A DNA stretch of 64,000 bases from UTCHB3 sp002050155 (GCA_030584105.1 CP129491.1:620001-684000), one strand, 5' to 3'; positions 34,001 through 43,209 are shown, numbered from the stretch's first letter. Translations and numbers: made by a program. The notes: generated by a model not told the origin, from the sequence alone.

Positions 34001-35629
34001 ATGCGAACTTATTTCTTGACCTTTTTATTCCTGCTTCTTTTCGGTTTTTGGGGTTTTGCTCAACCTGCACCGGAATACGATACAACGATAGATGTGCTGG
34101 CATATAAACTTGACTTAAATTTGCTCAACAATTTTAAGTCAAAAAAAGAGAGGGCATTTGAAGCTACCGAATCGGTTTCCTTTATTATTAAATCAGTACG
34201 GGAAGACAGCACCGTTTGGTTTCACGCCTCAGATAAAACGATAGAAATTCGCTTGATTTTGGGTGCAACCGTTATCCGAAAAGAAAACGATAAGATATAT
34301 TTAAAGCCCACTGACATATTTTCACCCGGCGATACAGTAATAATAAATTTTGAATACTCTCATACCGGACAAGAAGATCAGGCGTTTTTCGTTTCAAAGG
34401 GTTCAGTTTTTACGAACAACTCACCGAGTGAAGCAAGGTCTTGGTTTATCTGTAAAGATCATCCGTCGGATAAGGCATTGTTTTCAATATCGCTTGCTGT
34501 GCCGCCTGATGTTACAGTTGGGGCGGTAGGCATGATGACCGCTTTGGAAGATTCGCTTTCCGGTAAAAAATGGACCTGGGAGAGCAGCTATCCAATGGCT
34601 ACATATCTCATGGTGTTTTCTGCTTCTTCCGACTATGGTGTTACGCGTCTGACTGTAAAATCGAAAGTTACCGGCAAGTCTATTCCGATTCAGCTTTACT
34701 GGCGAAAATCGGAAGATAAAGAGGCGATCAACTATATCTATAAAATGGTACCTTACATGATAGATTGGTTTGAACAAAGATTTGGACCTTATCCTTTTGA
34801 AAAAGTGGCTTTTGCAACTTTAACAAGCGACTTTTTGTACGGGGGAATGGAAAATCAGGGTTTTATAACTCTTTGTTCGAATTGTTGGTATGACCTGTTG
34901 GTAGTTCACGAGTTTGCGCATCAATGGTTTGGTGATTTGATTACGCCGAGCAACTGGAAAGATATTTGGCTGAACGAGGGCTTCGCCGAATATATGGAGG
35001 CGCTTTGGGCAGAAGACCTGACCGAAGACCGCAAATTTTACACAGATATGATGAAAGATTTCGCCGATGTCTATTTTCGTTCTAAGCCTGAAGATGCAAT
35101 TTGCGAGCCAAAGTGGGATTATTCAGATTTAGACGGACTTGATTTTTACAAATCGGAACTGATCTACAAAAAGGCTGCCTGTGTTTTGCACATTTTCAGA
35201 GAAGAGGTAACAAAACCCGTTTTTATGGAGATTCTGAAGCGATATACTGCCAACGAAAATATTAAATACGGCAACGCAACTACGGACACACTAATTCAGG
35301 TTGTGAACGAAGTAACGGGAAAAGATTACACCTGGTTTTTTAACCAGTGGCTGAACTACCCAAAGCACCCGGTTTACAAAAATAAGTTTGAATTTAAAAA
35401 AGAGAATGGTGAAGATTATCTGTTCGCCACAATTGCACAGACAGACCGCCCCGAAATTTACTATCAAGCCACTATTGAGCTAAAAATCAATTATAAAGAC
35501 GGCACAAGTGAAGTGCAGTCTGTTTTTAACTCGGAAAATGGGCAGTTGTTTAAGATAAAAGTTAAACCGGGTGCAAAATCTGTGGAATTTGACCCCGAAA
35601 ACAAGATTATTCTGAAAGAAGTTAAATAG
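34001..35629 (+). CDS. Secreted M1-family aminopeptidase
   Basis: A 542-residue exported zinc peptidase. The signal peptide ends near GFWGFAQ. The zinc site is His303, Glu304, His307 and Glu326 in VVHEFAHQWFGD and LNEGFAEY, with the 18-residue spacing normal for the clan, and the M1 substrate motif reads YGGMENQGF. The N-terminal about 200 residues form the beta-saddle domain; the long C-terminal helical domain of aminopeptidase N is absent. Expected to release N-terminal residues from peptides outside the cytoplasm. Confidence 0.92.
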   Translation: MRTYFLTFLFLLLFGFWGFAQPAPEYDTTIDVLAYKLDLNLLNNFKSKKERAFEATESVSFIIKSVREDSTVWFHASDKTIEIRLILGATVIRKENDKIYLKPTDIFSPGDTVIINFEYSHTGQEDQAFFVSKGSVFTNNSPSEARSWFICKDHPSDKALFSISLAVPPDVTVGAVGMMTALEDSLSGKKWTWESSYPMATYLMVFSASSDYGVTRLTVKSKVTGKSIPIQLYWRKSEDKEAINYIYKMVPYMIDWFEQRFGPYPFEKVAFATLTSDFLYGGMENQGFITLCSNCWYDLLVVHEFAHQWFGDLITPSNWKDIWLNEGFAEYMEALWAEDLTEDRKFYTDMMKDFADVYFRSKPEDAICEPKWDYSDLDGLDFYKSELIYKKAACVLHIFREEVTKPVFMEILKRYTANENIKYGNATTDTLIQVVNEVTGKDYTWFFNQWLNYPKHPVYKNKFEFKKENGEDYLFATIAQTDRPEIYYQATIELKINYKDGTSEVQSVFNSENGQLFKIKVKPGAKSVEFDPENKIILKEVK

Positions 35630-35724
35630 TTTTAACACCCGAGAGCATACTTTACATTGCGATGATGAGTTGCTTTGGGGCTGTTTTTTTGCGGGTAGTG
35701 TATCTACTGCATTAAAATTAAACT

Positions 35725-35826
35725 GCAGTGAATTATCGGTCGCAGTGCATGATAATCCGCAGTGCGTTATCGGTCGCAGTGAATTATCAGCTCTATTGAA
35801 TTATTATCTGCAGTGCAATATCAGCC
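35725..35826. repeat. Six 17-bp tandem repeats ending inside the HIT gene
   Basis: Six contiguous 17-bp units (35725, 35742, 35759, 35776, 35793, 35810) share GCAGTG then AAT/GTT-ATC. The sixth, at 35810-35826, carries the stop codon and last codon of the leftward HIT gene (35821). The repeat therefore extends the HIT gene's 3' end into the spacer between it and the M1 gene. Confidence 0.8.
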
Positions 35827-36168
35827 GGGGGGCCAGTTCATTTTTCTGCCGCCAAGAAGGTGCAGGTGAAGGTGCTCAACCTCCTGCCCACCGTCATTTC
35901 CGTTGTTAATCACTAAACGGTAGCCGTTTTTGCTTAACCCGTGCTCTTCGGCTATTTGCTGAGCAGCCTGAAACAGTTCGGCAAGCAGCTCGCTATCCGA
36001 ACGGGTATCAAAATTGTGAATTTTATCGATAATTTTTTTAGGAATAATCAGAATGTGAACCGGTGCCTGCGGGTTAATATCTTTAAAAGCGAGCACCGAA
36101 TCGGTTTCATAAACCACAGCAGCGGGGATTTCTTTCCTTATAATTTTCGAAAAGATAGTTTCACCCAT
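35821..36168 (-). CDS. HIT-family nucleotide-binding hydrolase
   Basis: A 115-residue HINT-branch protein with the histidine triad HLHLHLL (His99, His101, His103) that hydrolyses aminoacyl-adenylates or other phosphoramidates. The N-terminus IFSKIIRKEIPAAVVYETD is typical. The short Pro-rich tail NWPPG lies next to a 17-bp tandem array. It is the same direction as and just downstream of the NtrC-type regulator. Confidence 0.93.
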   Translation of the reverse strand: MGETIFSKIIRKEIPAAVVYETDSVLAFKDINPQAPVHILIIPKKIIDKIHNFDTRSDSELLAELFQAAQQIAEEHGLSKNGYRLVINNGNDGGQEVEHLHLHLLGGRKMNWPPG

Positions 36169-36234
36169 ATTAAACTCCTTTCTTAATGTGTTTAACGGGA
36201 AAAATAGATGAACCGGGAAGAGGTTTCGCTCATA

Positions 36235-37590
36235 TCATTCACCTTTCTCAATGCCATATTTTTTCAATTTGTTGTAGAGGTGGCTTCGCTGAATATCGAG
36301 GTCGTCAGCCGTTTTGCTGATATTCCAGCCGTTCAACTCAAGTTGTCTTAAGATGTAAGCCTTTTCGGCTTTATCTTTGAAATCCTGGAACGAACTGCTT
36401 TCAGAGATGAGATCATCAACAGAAACCTTTTCAACAGGGAGAAGGAAATCGATATCGCTCAGTTTGATAACCGGTGCATTTGCCAGAATGATAATTCGTT
36501 CGATAATATTTCGCAGCTCTCTGACATTGCCGGTCCATTTCAACTTTTGCAGTAAGGTAATTGCGTCTTCTGCGAAAGTGGGAACAATTTTTTTATGCTT
36601 CAGCGAAATTTCCTGCGCGAAGTGCTGAACAAGAACCGGAATATCCTCCGTTCTTTCGCGAAGTGGCGGCAGCTGAACCGGGATCACATTAAGGCGATGG
36701 AAGAGGTCTTCCCTGAACTCAGCTTTTACGATCATTTCCTTAAGGTCGCGGTTAGTTGCAGAAACAATTCTTACATCCACGGGGATTTTTTTAGTTCCTC
36801 CAACCCGTTCAATTAAGCCGTCTTCAATTGCCCTGAGTACTTTTGCCTGAGCCTGCAGGCTCATATCGCCAATTTCATCCAAAAAAAGTGTTCCCTTATC
36901 AGCGAGTTCAAATTTTCCGATTCTTTGGTTCAGAGCCCCGGTAAAAGCCCCTTTTTCGTGCCCAAAAAGTTCGGATTCAATCAATTCGTTTGGAATTGCA
37001 GCACAGTTAACCTCGACGAATGGTGCAGCCGCGCGGGGCGAATTTGCGTGCAGAGCTTTGGCAATCAACTCTTTACCCGTTCCGTTTTCGCCGAGTATTA
37101 AAACTCTTGCATCAGTAGGGGCAACCTTGCCCACCACTTCAAGAATTGCCTTCATTGGTTTAGATTCGCCAAGAATAGGTGAGGGGGTATCAATTTCCTT
37201 TTTTATCGATTCATATTCTTTTTTCAAAATCGCCTGCTCGGAGGCATTGCGCACAGTGATAAGAAGTTTATCCCGGTCAACAGGTTTCTCTAAGAAGTCA
37301 AAAGCGCCTGTGCGTGTGGCTTTAATGGCGTTTTCAATATTCCCGTAAGCGGAGATAATCACAATATTGAGGTTTTTGTCTATCTCCTTTATTCTTTTCA
37401 AAGTTTCGAAACCGTCTATTCCGGGCATGTTGATATCAAGCAGAATAGCGTCAAACTGACCGCTACGCACCAATTCAATGCCATCTTCGCCGGATTCAGC
37501 GGCGTCGGTTTCGTAGCCTTCATACTCCAGTATCATGGCTACACTCTCTCTGATACCGGGCTCGTCGTCTATAATTAATATTCTTGGCAT
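36235..37590 (-). CDS. NtrC-family sigma-54-dependent response regulator
   Basis: A 451-residue transcription activator. The receiver domain (phospho-acceptor Asp52 in LLDINMPG) is followed by the AAA+ domain: Walker A GENGTGKE at 167-174 and the sigma-54 contact loop GAFTGA at 214-219. The C-terminal Fis-type helix-turn-helix ends at SKTADDLDIQRSHLYNKLKK. It should open sigma-54 promoters on phosphorylation. No cognate kinase is adjacent, but the GAF-PAS kinase at 6143 is a candidate partner in principle. The promoter region holds tandem repeats at 37646. Confidence 0.94.
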   Translation of the reverse strand: MPRILIIDDEPGIRESVAMILEYEGYETDAAESGEDGIELVRSGQFDAILLDINMPGIDGFETLKRIKEIDKNLNIVIISAYGNIENAIKATRTGAFDFLEKPVDRDKLLITVRNASEQAILKKEYESIKKEIDTPSPILGESKPMKAILEVVGKVAPTDARVLILGENGTGKELIAKALHANSPRAAAPFVEVNCAAIPNELIESELFGHEKGAFTGALNQRIGKFELADKGTLFLDEIGDMSLQAQAKVLRAIEDGLIERVGGTKKIPVDVRIVSATNRDLKEMIVKAEFREDLFHRLNVIPVQLPPLRERTEDIPVLVQHFAQEISLKHKKIVPTFAEDAITLLQKLKWTGNVRELRNIIERIIILANAPVIKLSDIDFLLPVEKVSVDDLISESSSFQDFKDKAEKAYILRQLELNGWNISKTADDLDIQRSHLYNKLKKYGIEKGE

Positions 37591-37645
37591 AAAGTTTTCT
37601 TTAACGGGTTGTAAAAATTTAGAAATTTAGTTTCAAGCGTTTATG

Positions 37646-37714
37646 AAAATTAAAAAATCTGCTTTTTTAAGTTGATAAAAAAAATTAAAAAATCGGCCAT
37701 TTAAGGAGATAAAA
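37646..37714. repeat. Two adjacent 35-bp imperfect repeats before the regulator gene
   Basis: AAAATTAAAAAATC begins both units, 37646-37680 and 37681-37714, and each ends in GATAAAA. They sit in the 135-bp spacer between the regulator and the secreted unknown, both leftward. Very A/T-rich; could be decayed duplication or binding-site pair. Confidence 0.55.
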
Positions 37715-37725
37715 AGTTAAAAATT

Positions 37726-38370
37726 TTATTTAACAGGTTGATATAATTTTAAGAATTTAGACGGAAGCAGATTTTCGTTTTTCCTTAATCCGTCGCCAAA
37801 CATAATCCCGAGTGAGTTAGCGATCAGATCGCGTCGCGAGATTTTGGAATCAACCTTAAAAGATTCTTCAAACACTTCGACAAACCAACCGATGAAATTA
37901 GTACTGCCGGGTATAATTTTATTATATTCGAGATACGCTGCACCAAAAAAATGGGAAAGTTTATCGATGTCACCCGACTTTGAATCAGGGGAATCGAAAA
38001 ACAAATATCTCGGAAGTTTCTTATTTTTCCCCAAAAAAGTTTCATCATCGGCAGAAATAAAGGGAAATACAAGTTTAATCCCTGTAAACGGGGTTACCAT
38101 TACAGTATTTCTAACGGGCAGGCATGCCCAAATGCACGCCGCTAAAGCCTCTGAAATATCGCCGTTTGAGAGAGATAAAGCCCTGATAAAAATAGAATCA
38201 ACCGAGGAAAGCTCTCTTTCTGTTTCTTTCGGATCAGGAGCTTGTAAATCACCGATATATTTCGAAAGGGCGACCACTTTTTCACCCAGACTGCTCATTT
38301 GCGGAGAGGCGGAACCCGCCGCAAAAATAAGCATCAGAACGAAATACAAAAATATTCTGAAATCTCGCAT
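37726..38370 (-). CDS. Secreted protein of unknown function
   Basis: A 214-residue protein with a signal-like N-terminus (MRDFRIFLYFVLMLIFAAGS). I do not recognise the family. The C-terminal half has DKLSHFFGAAYLEYN, GWFVEVFEESF and RRDLIANSLGIMFG, a pattern (Asp-Lys-x2-His, Glu-x3-Glu, Asp-Leu-x-Ala-Asn) reminiscent of DUF2279/VanZ-like proteins, but this is a guess. I chose ATG 38370, which gives a clean signal; the frame runs to 38463. Divergent from the PLP enzyme. Confidence 0.6.
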   Translation of the reverse strand: MRDFRIFLYFVLMLIFAAGSASPQMSSLGEKVVALSKYIGDLQAPDPKETERELSSVDSIFIRALSLSNGDISEALAACIWACLPVRNTVMVTPFTGIKLVFPFISADDETFLGKNKKLPRYLFFDSPDSKSGDIDKLSHFFGAAYLEYNKIIPGSTNFIGWFVEVFEESFKVDSKISRRDLIANSLGIMFGDGLRKNENLLPSKFLKLYQPVK

Positions 38371-38440
38371 ATTCAAATATAAAAAAACTTTCTTATCTCG
38401 TCTCTTTTTTGTATGTTTACATAATAACATTTGGTATAAA

Positions 38441-38446
38441 AGGAGG
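38441..38446 (+). promoter_or_regulatory. Consensus ribosome site fixing a GTG start
   Basis: AGGAGG is four bases upstream of GTG at 38451. The in-frame ATG at 38409 lies upstream, in front of it, so the GTG is the better start of the PLP enzyme. Confidence 0.75.
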
Positions 38447-38450
38447 CAGT

Positions 38451-39770
38451 GTGTCAACAACAAAAAACAACAATGAAAATCCCGAGGAACTTAAATATTC
38501 CGCGGAGACACATCTGATTTACGGTAAAAATATCAGTAAGAAATGGGACTATGCTCACCATGTCGTTTCACCACTTTCATCATCAGTAGTTTTTAGATTA
38601 GACACGGTTGAGCGAGGTGCAGAAGGCTTCTTTGAATTTGCTAATCCGGAGGCTTTACAGTCGGAACTTGCTCCCATTTATATTTACGACCGACTGGGTG
38701 AGCCCAACAAGGAGCTGCTGGAAGAGAACCTTCAGTTTATTGAAAAAGGTGAAATGGCGGTTACTTTTGCCAGCGGAATGGGCGCAATTTCAGGGGTTTT
38801 GGGAGTTTTGCTGAAGTCGGGCGACGAACTAATAGCTCACAGAACGCTCTATGGCTGCACTTTTTCTCTGTTTCATAACTGGTACCCCAGGCTGAATATA
38901 AAATACATTTCAACTGACCTGACGGAAACCGATAATCTTCCCGGACTGATAACACCGGCAACCAGGGTTATCTATTTCGAATCACCGGTTAACCCGAATT
39001 TGGATTTGATTGATATCGGGCAAATTCGCAGAATTGTTGATGAGGAAAATAAAAACAGGGATGAAGAAAACAGAATATACATCGTGGTTGATAACACTTT
39101 TGCCACACCATTTTGCCAACGCCCTATTGAACTCGGCGCAGATTTCACCGTTCACTCACTGACAAAAGGAATCAGCGGATTTGGAACGGATATGGGTGGT
39201 GCTGTTATCGGTCCTAAAAAGTTCCAAAATCTGCTGCTGCTTTTCAGAAAAGATTTTGGTGCAGTGCTTTCTTCAAAAGCTGCATGGACTATTTTAACTT
39301 ATGGGCTTTCAACACTTCATTTGCGAATTAAAAGACAGACAGAAAATGCGATGAAAATTGCACGGTTCCTTTCGGAACACCCAAAAGTTGAGTTTGTAAA
39401 TTACCCCGGGTTGGAAAGCTGTAAGTATCATGCCCTTGCAAAGAAGCAAATGATCGATTTTAGCGGTAATTTTGCACCCGGCAGCATGATCTTCTTCGGT
39501 GTTAAAGGCGAATCTGTTGACGAACAAAAGAAAAACGGCGGTAAATTTATGAATTTTGCAGCTCAGAATGCTTATACGCTAACGCTTGCGGTGAGCTTAG
39601 GGTTAACAAGAACTTTGATTGAACACCCTGCCACAATGACTCACTCGGTAATACCGACTGAAAAGCTTGAACGGCACGGCATTCATCCCGGTGGGATAAG
39701 GCTTGCAGTTGGTATTGAAGACCCCGAGGATTTAATCCGGGATTTAGAGCAGTCTTTGGATCAGATATAG
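38451..39770 (+). CDS. PLP-dependent trans-sulfuration enzyme (cystathionine gamma-synthase / methionine gamma-lyase family)
   Basis: A 439-residue fold-type I enzyme. The Schiff-base lysine is Lys239 in HSLTKGISGFG; other family blocks are FASGMGAISG near the N-terminus, FESPVNPNLDL and VVDNTFATPFCQRP. Within the family it could be a cystathionine gamma-synthase, O-acetylhomoserine sulfhydrylase or methionine gamma-lyase; the sequence alone does not decide. GTG start with AGGAGG. The stop is 119 bp before the alanine-dehydrogenase-like gene, in a spacer with two palindromes. Confidence 0.88.
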   Translation: MSTTKNNNENPEELKYSAETHLIYGKNISKKWDYAHHVVSPLSSSVVFRLDTVERGAEGFFEFANPEALQSELAPIYIYDRLGEPNKELLEENLQFIEKGEMAVTFASGMGAISGVLGVLLKSGDELIAHRTLYGCTFSLFHNWYPRLNIKYISTDLTETDNLPGLITPATRVIYFESPVNPNLDLIDIGQIRRIVDEENKNRDEENRIYIVVDNTFATPFCQRPIELGADFTVHSLTKGISGFGTDMGGAVIGPKKFQNLLLLFRKDFGAVLSSKAAWTILTYGLSTLHLRIKRQTENAMKIARFLSEHPKVEFVNYPGLESCKYHALAKKQMIDFSGNFAPGSMIFFGVKGESVDEQKKNGGKFMNFAAQNAYTLTLAVSLGLTRTLIEHPATMTHSVIPTEKLERHGIHPGGIRLAVGIEDPEDLIRDLEQSLDQI

Positions 39771-39814
39771 CAGGCAATAGTAATTGGTTGCCGGCACATT
39801 ATTAAGAATTTTAG

Positions 39815-39864
39815 TTGCTTAAGCAAATTTAGTTAAATGCACAGATACATCTGTTCGAACAGAT
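39815..39864. promoter_or_regulatory. Palindromes upstream of the alanine-dehydrogenase-like gene
   Basis: TTGCTTAAGCAA at 39815-39826 and ATCTGTTCGAACAGAT at 39849-39864 are perfect palindromes. ACAGAT, ATCTGT and ACAGAT occur at 39841, 39849 and 39859, so a second overlapping palindrome (ACAGAT-AC-ATCTGT) shares the middle half-site. The last one ends 25 bp before the ATG at 39890. This looks like a multi-site operator; the regulator is not identified here. Confidence 0.6.
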
Positions 39865-39889
39865 TTAAACAAAAAAATGCGGATACAAC

Positions 39890-41011
39890 ATGAGAATAGG
39901 AATACCAAAAGAACATAAGAATGAGGAGAAAAGAGTATCATTGGCTCCTGCGGGGGTTGACTCGTTGGTCAGGGCAGGACACACTGTTTATCTACAGTCA
40001 ACCGCCGGCGACGGCTGCCATTTTTCGGATGAACAATACAAACAGGTAGGCGCAAAAATAGTTTATTCAGCCGAAGAAGTTTTCACGCGTTCAGAGATGA
40101 TAGTGAAAGTAGGCAGAGTTGCAGATGAAGAATTAAAATATCTTCAGGAAGATCAGATAATCATCTCTTTTTTGAACTTAGCGGTTGTAAGCAGAAACCT
40201 GATAACCACCTTTTTAGAGAAGAAGATTGTATCTATTGGGCTTGAACTAATAGAAGATGAATTTGGGCTGCCCGTTCTGCATTCAATGAGTGAGATTGCA
40301 GGTCAGTTAGCCGTTCAGGCTGCAGAGAATCTTCTTGAATCAACACATGAAATATCACGCGGAGTTTTGCTCGGCGGGATACCGGGTGTAGCTCCGGCAG
40401 CAGTTGTTATTCTGGGTGCGGGCGTAGTTGGCACGATTGCCGCACAATCTGCAATCGGGCGCGGTGCTCAGGTGATTGTACTGGATAAAGACATCCACAG
40501 GCTTCGTCGTTTGGAAAAATTATTCAACAAACAGATTACCACTGTTGTGGCAAACCCATATACTATTAGCAGAGGGGTTAAATTTGCGGATGTGCTGATT
40601 GGTGCTGTGATGATTAAGGGTGAAAAGACTCCTAACTTAGTAACCGAGGAGATGGTGAAAAGTATGAAAAAAGGGAGTGTGATTATTGATGTGTCGATCG
40701 ATCAGGGTGGTTGCATCGCAACGAGCAGACCAACCACGCTTTCGAACCCGACCTACATGCTCCACAATGTAATACACTACTGCGTACCCAACATGACGGC
40801 ATTGGTTGCCAGAACTGCAAGTTTTGGGTTAAACAATGTTTCGCTTCCTTACATTCAGGCGATAGCAGACCGGGGGATAAACTCGGCATTAATGGGTGAC
40901 CACGGCTTAACGAAAGGCGTGTGCACGATGGCAGGTTTTTGCTCGAACGAAACGATAGCAGAGACCTTTAATGTTGAGTTCAGACGGATACATATCTTTT
41001 CGAATAATTAG
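39890..41011 (+). CDS. ald: Alanine dehydrogenase-like protein with replaced catalytic residues
   Basis: A 373-residue AlaDH/PNT-family protein. Arg15 (KNEEKRVSLAP), the MSEIAGQLAVQAA block, the Rossmann motif VVILGAGVVGTIAAQ and DVSIDQGG are conserved, so family placement is firm. Relative to mycobacterial alanine dehydrogenase, from memory, catalytic Lys75 is Gly (IVKVGRV) and His96 is Asn (SFLNLAV). I recall that annotated Bacteroidota homologues also differ at these positions, so the reaction may not be alanine deamination. It lies 3 bp before a CoA-transferase and behind palindromic sites. The symbol is a family label only. Confidence 0.85.
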   Translation: MRIGIPKEHKNEEKRVSLAPAGVDSLVRAGHTVYLQSTAGDGCHFSDEQYKQVGAKIVYSAEEVFTRSEMIVKVGRVADEELKYLQEDQIIISFLNLAVVSRNLITTFLEKKIVSIGLELIEDEFGLPVLHSMSEIAGQLAVQAAENLLESTHEISRGVLLGGIPGVAPAAVVILGAGVVGTIAAQSAIGRGAQVIVLDKDIHRLRRLEKLFNKQITTVVANPYTISRGVKFADVLIGAVMIKGEKTPNLVTEEMVKSMKKGSVIIDVSIDQGGCIATSRPTTLSNPTYMLHNVIHYCVPNMTALVARTASFGLNNVSLPYIQAIADRGINSALMGDHGLTKGVCTMAGFCSNETIAETFNVEFRRIHIFSNN

Positions 41012-41014
41012 GTA

Positions 41015-42370
41015 ATGAAAATGACAGAAGAAATAAAACTTAGAAAGAATTTACCCTCTTCGATGCTTAAAAACTATAACAACAGAGTTGTAAGTGCGGC
41101 AGAGGCTGTTCGGGCGATCAAGTCAGGTGATAATGTAGCTGTTCACTCGAACTGTGCTTTCCCGAGGACATTGATCGATGCACTCGTAAAAAGAAAGGAA
41201 GAACTGCGTGATGTTCAGTTAATTCACGCACTTTCTGTTGGCGAGCTGCCTTACCTTCAGCCCGGAATGCGCGAGTATTTCAACCACCGCTCCTTCTTTA
41301 TGGGTGGTGAGGCACGGCGGGCCGTTGGTGAAGGAAGAGCTGATTTCATTCCACTGTACCTTTATGAGTTCCCGATTTTAGTCAGAAGAGGAGAGTTGAA
41401 AATAAATGTTGTGCTGATTCACCTTTCGCCACCGGACGAGCACGGTTTCTGCAGCTACGGTACAGAAGTGGGGCTGATTAAAACGGCTGCCGAGCACGCA
41501 GATTTGATTATTGCTCAGGTTAACCCAAACATGCCAAGGGCACTTGGTGACAGCTTCATCCACATCAGCCGTCTGGACTATATAGTTGAGGTTGATGAAG
41601 AAATTCTCGAACTGCCACAAGGTGCGAAGAATCTCACTCCGGAAATGGCAGCTGCTTATGAACAGATCGGGAAAAACATTGCCGATATGATTGAAGATGG
41701 CTCAACACTTCAATTAGGCATTGGAGTTATCCCGGATAATGTGTTGAAATACCTGGACGGTAAACGAGACCTTGGGCTGCACTCAGAGACTTTCAGCGAT
41801 GGAGTTATTGAATTAGTGGAAAAAGGTATTCTGACGAATACAAAGAAAGGAATCCACGAAGGAAAAATAATTGCCGGATTTGTTCTTGGTACTCAGAAAC
41901 TTTATCACTTTATCGATAACAACCCAATGATCGAGTTTCACCCTCAAGAATATGTGAACGATCCTTTTATTATTGCAAAGAATAAAAAGATGGTTGCAAT
42001 TAACTCAGCGCTTGAAGTTGACATTACAGGGCAGGTTTGCTCTGATTCAATTGGTCCGAAACTTTACAGCGGGTTCGGTGGTCAGGTTGATTTCATCAGA
42101 GGTGCAGCCCGATCCGAAGGCGGAAAACCGATTATTGCGCTGCCGGCTACAACAAAAAACGGAACAATATCCAGAATAATGCCGCAGTTGAAACCGGGTG
42201 CAGGGGTTGTAACTAACAGGGCGGATGTTCATTATGTTGTAACCGAGTTCGGCGTTGCTCAACTTTGGGGAAAGCCAATCAGCGAAAGAGTCAGGTCTCT
42301 GATTGCTATTGCTGACCCCCGGTTCAGGGATGAGTTGGAGGCTTACGCCAAGTCTGTAAACTATATTTAG
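41015..42370 (+). CDS. Acetyl-CoA hydrolase/CoA-transferase family protein
   Basis: A 451-residue family I CoA-transferase of the Cat1/4-hydroxybutyrate-CoA transferase group. The active-site Glu is Glu258 in HSETFSDGVIELV; the oxyanion loop region GSTLQLGIGVIP precedes and GFGGQVDFIRGAA follows. It would move CoA between acyl groups such as acetate, succinate, butyrate or propionate; the acceptor cannot be read from sequence. It starts 3 bp after the ald-like stop and the two should be cotranscribed. Confidence 0.92.
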   Translation: MKMTEEIKLRKNLPSSMLKNYNNRVVSAAEAVRAIKSGDNVAVHSNCAFPRTLIDALVKRKEELRDVQLIHALSVGELPYLQPGMREYFNHRSFFMGGEARRAVGEGRADFIPLYLYEFPILVRRGELKINVVLIHLSPPDEHGFCSYGTEVGLIKTAAEHADLIIAQVNPNMPRALGDSFIHISRLDYIVEVDEEILELPQGAKNLTPEMAAAYEQIGKNIADMIEDGSTLQLGIGVIPDNVLKYLDGKRDLGLHSETFSDGVIELVEKGILTNTKKGIHEGKIIAGFVLGTQKLYHFIDNNPMIEFHPQEYVNDPFIIAKNKKMVAINSALEVDITGQVCSDSIGPKLYSGFGGQVDFIRGAARSEGGKPIIALPATTKNGTISRIMPQLKPGAGVVTNRADVHYVVTEFGVAQLWGKPISERVRSLIAIADPRFRDELEAYAKSVNYI

Positions 42371-42394
42371 TTTTCGTAAATTGTTACAGAAGCA

Positions 42395-43099
42395 ATGTTT
42401 GCAGTAATAGGCGATATTCACGGGTGTTATTATACCTTAAAAAACCTCTACGATAAATTAACCGATATATACGGTGAGTTTGATGTCTATGCCACGGGCG
42501 ACTTAGTTGACCGTGGCAGACATTCGTTTAAGGTGCTGGAATTTGTAATTGAGAAGGGCATAGTGCCGGTTCTTGGGAACCACGATATGATGTTCCTCTC
42601 TTACTTTCGTGATCCTGAAAGCCCTGCGGCAGTTGCTTGGAATATGAATTCGTCGGGTTCAATTTTATCTGATTACAAAGAATCACCCGAGGCACTTGGC
42701 AGGCACTGTAATTTTATTGCAGATATGCCACTGTTTGTATCATTAGAAAATCATTTAATATCGCACGCCGGGGTTAACAAGCAATGGTTAGGGGTGCTTA
42801 ATGAAGACGGTTCGCTGAATGATGATGCCCTTTTGGAAATTGGTACGAAACTTATTAACGATCCGCATGGTTTGCTTTGGAACAGAGACGAAATTCTAAA
42901 TGTAGGTAAAGTGCAGATTGTAGGGCACACACCTGTCTCAAATTTCAGGTATTCACCCTCTAATCATGTGTATTATATCGATACAGGTGCGGCTACGGGG
43001 AATAAACTTACTGCAATCGTTTTTGAAGATGAAGGAGAGATCGATATTCACTTTCAACCGGCAGATCCGAGGGATATCGGGTCGATGCGTTTCAGATAG
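42395..43099 (+). CDS. Ser/Thr protein phosphatase-like metallophosphoesterase
   Basis: A 234-residue metallophosphatase of the PPP branch, PrpA/ApaH-like in size. Metal-site motifs are GDIHG at 6-10, GDLVDRG and GNHD, and a further His in SHAGVNK and GHTPV. It probably dephosphorylates proteins or a small dinucleotide. It follows the CoA-transferase by 24 bp. Confidence 0.9.
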   Translation: MFAVIGDIHGCYYTLKNLYDKLTDIYGEFDVYATGDLVDRGRHSFKVLEFVIEKGIVPVLGNHDMMFLSYFRDPESPAAVAWNMNSSGSILSDYKESPEALGRHCNFIADMPLFVSLENHLISHAGVNKQWLGVLNEDGSLNDDALLEIGTKLINDPHGLLWNRDEILNVGKVQIVGHTPVSNFRYSPSNHVYYIDTGAATGNKLTAIVFEDEGEIDIHFQPADPRDIGSMRFR

Positions 43100-43209
43100 T
43101 TCATAAATTATTACACATTTCGAACGAATCATTTTTTTTAAATTTACGCTTCCTAATCAATATTTTTGAGTTGCAATAGACTTTTCTACTATTAATCACA
43201 ACCTTTGGA

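Noticed and set aside
37891..38072. Short alternative frame (37824-38072) overlapping the secreted unknown
   Set aside because: Same-strand shadow of the 214-residue gene in another phase with no independent start signal.
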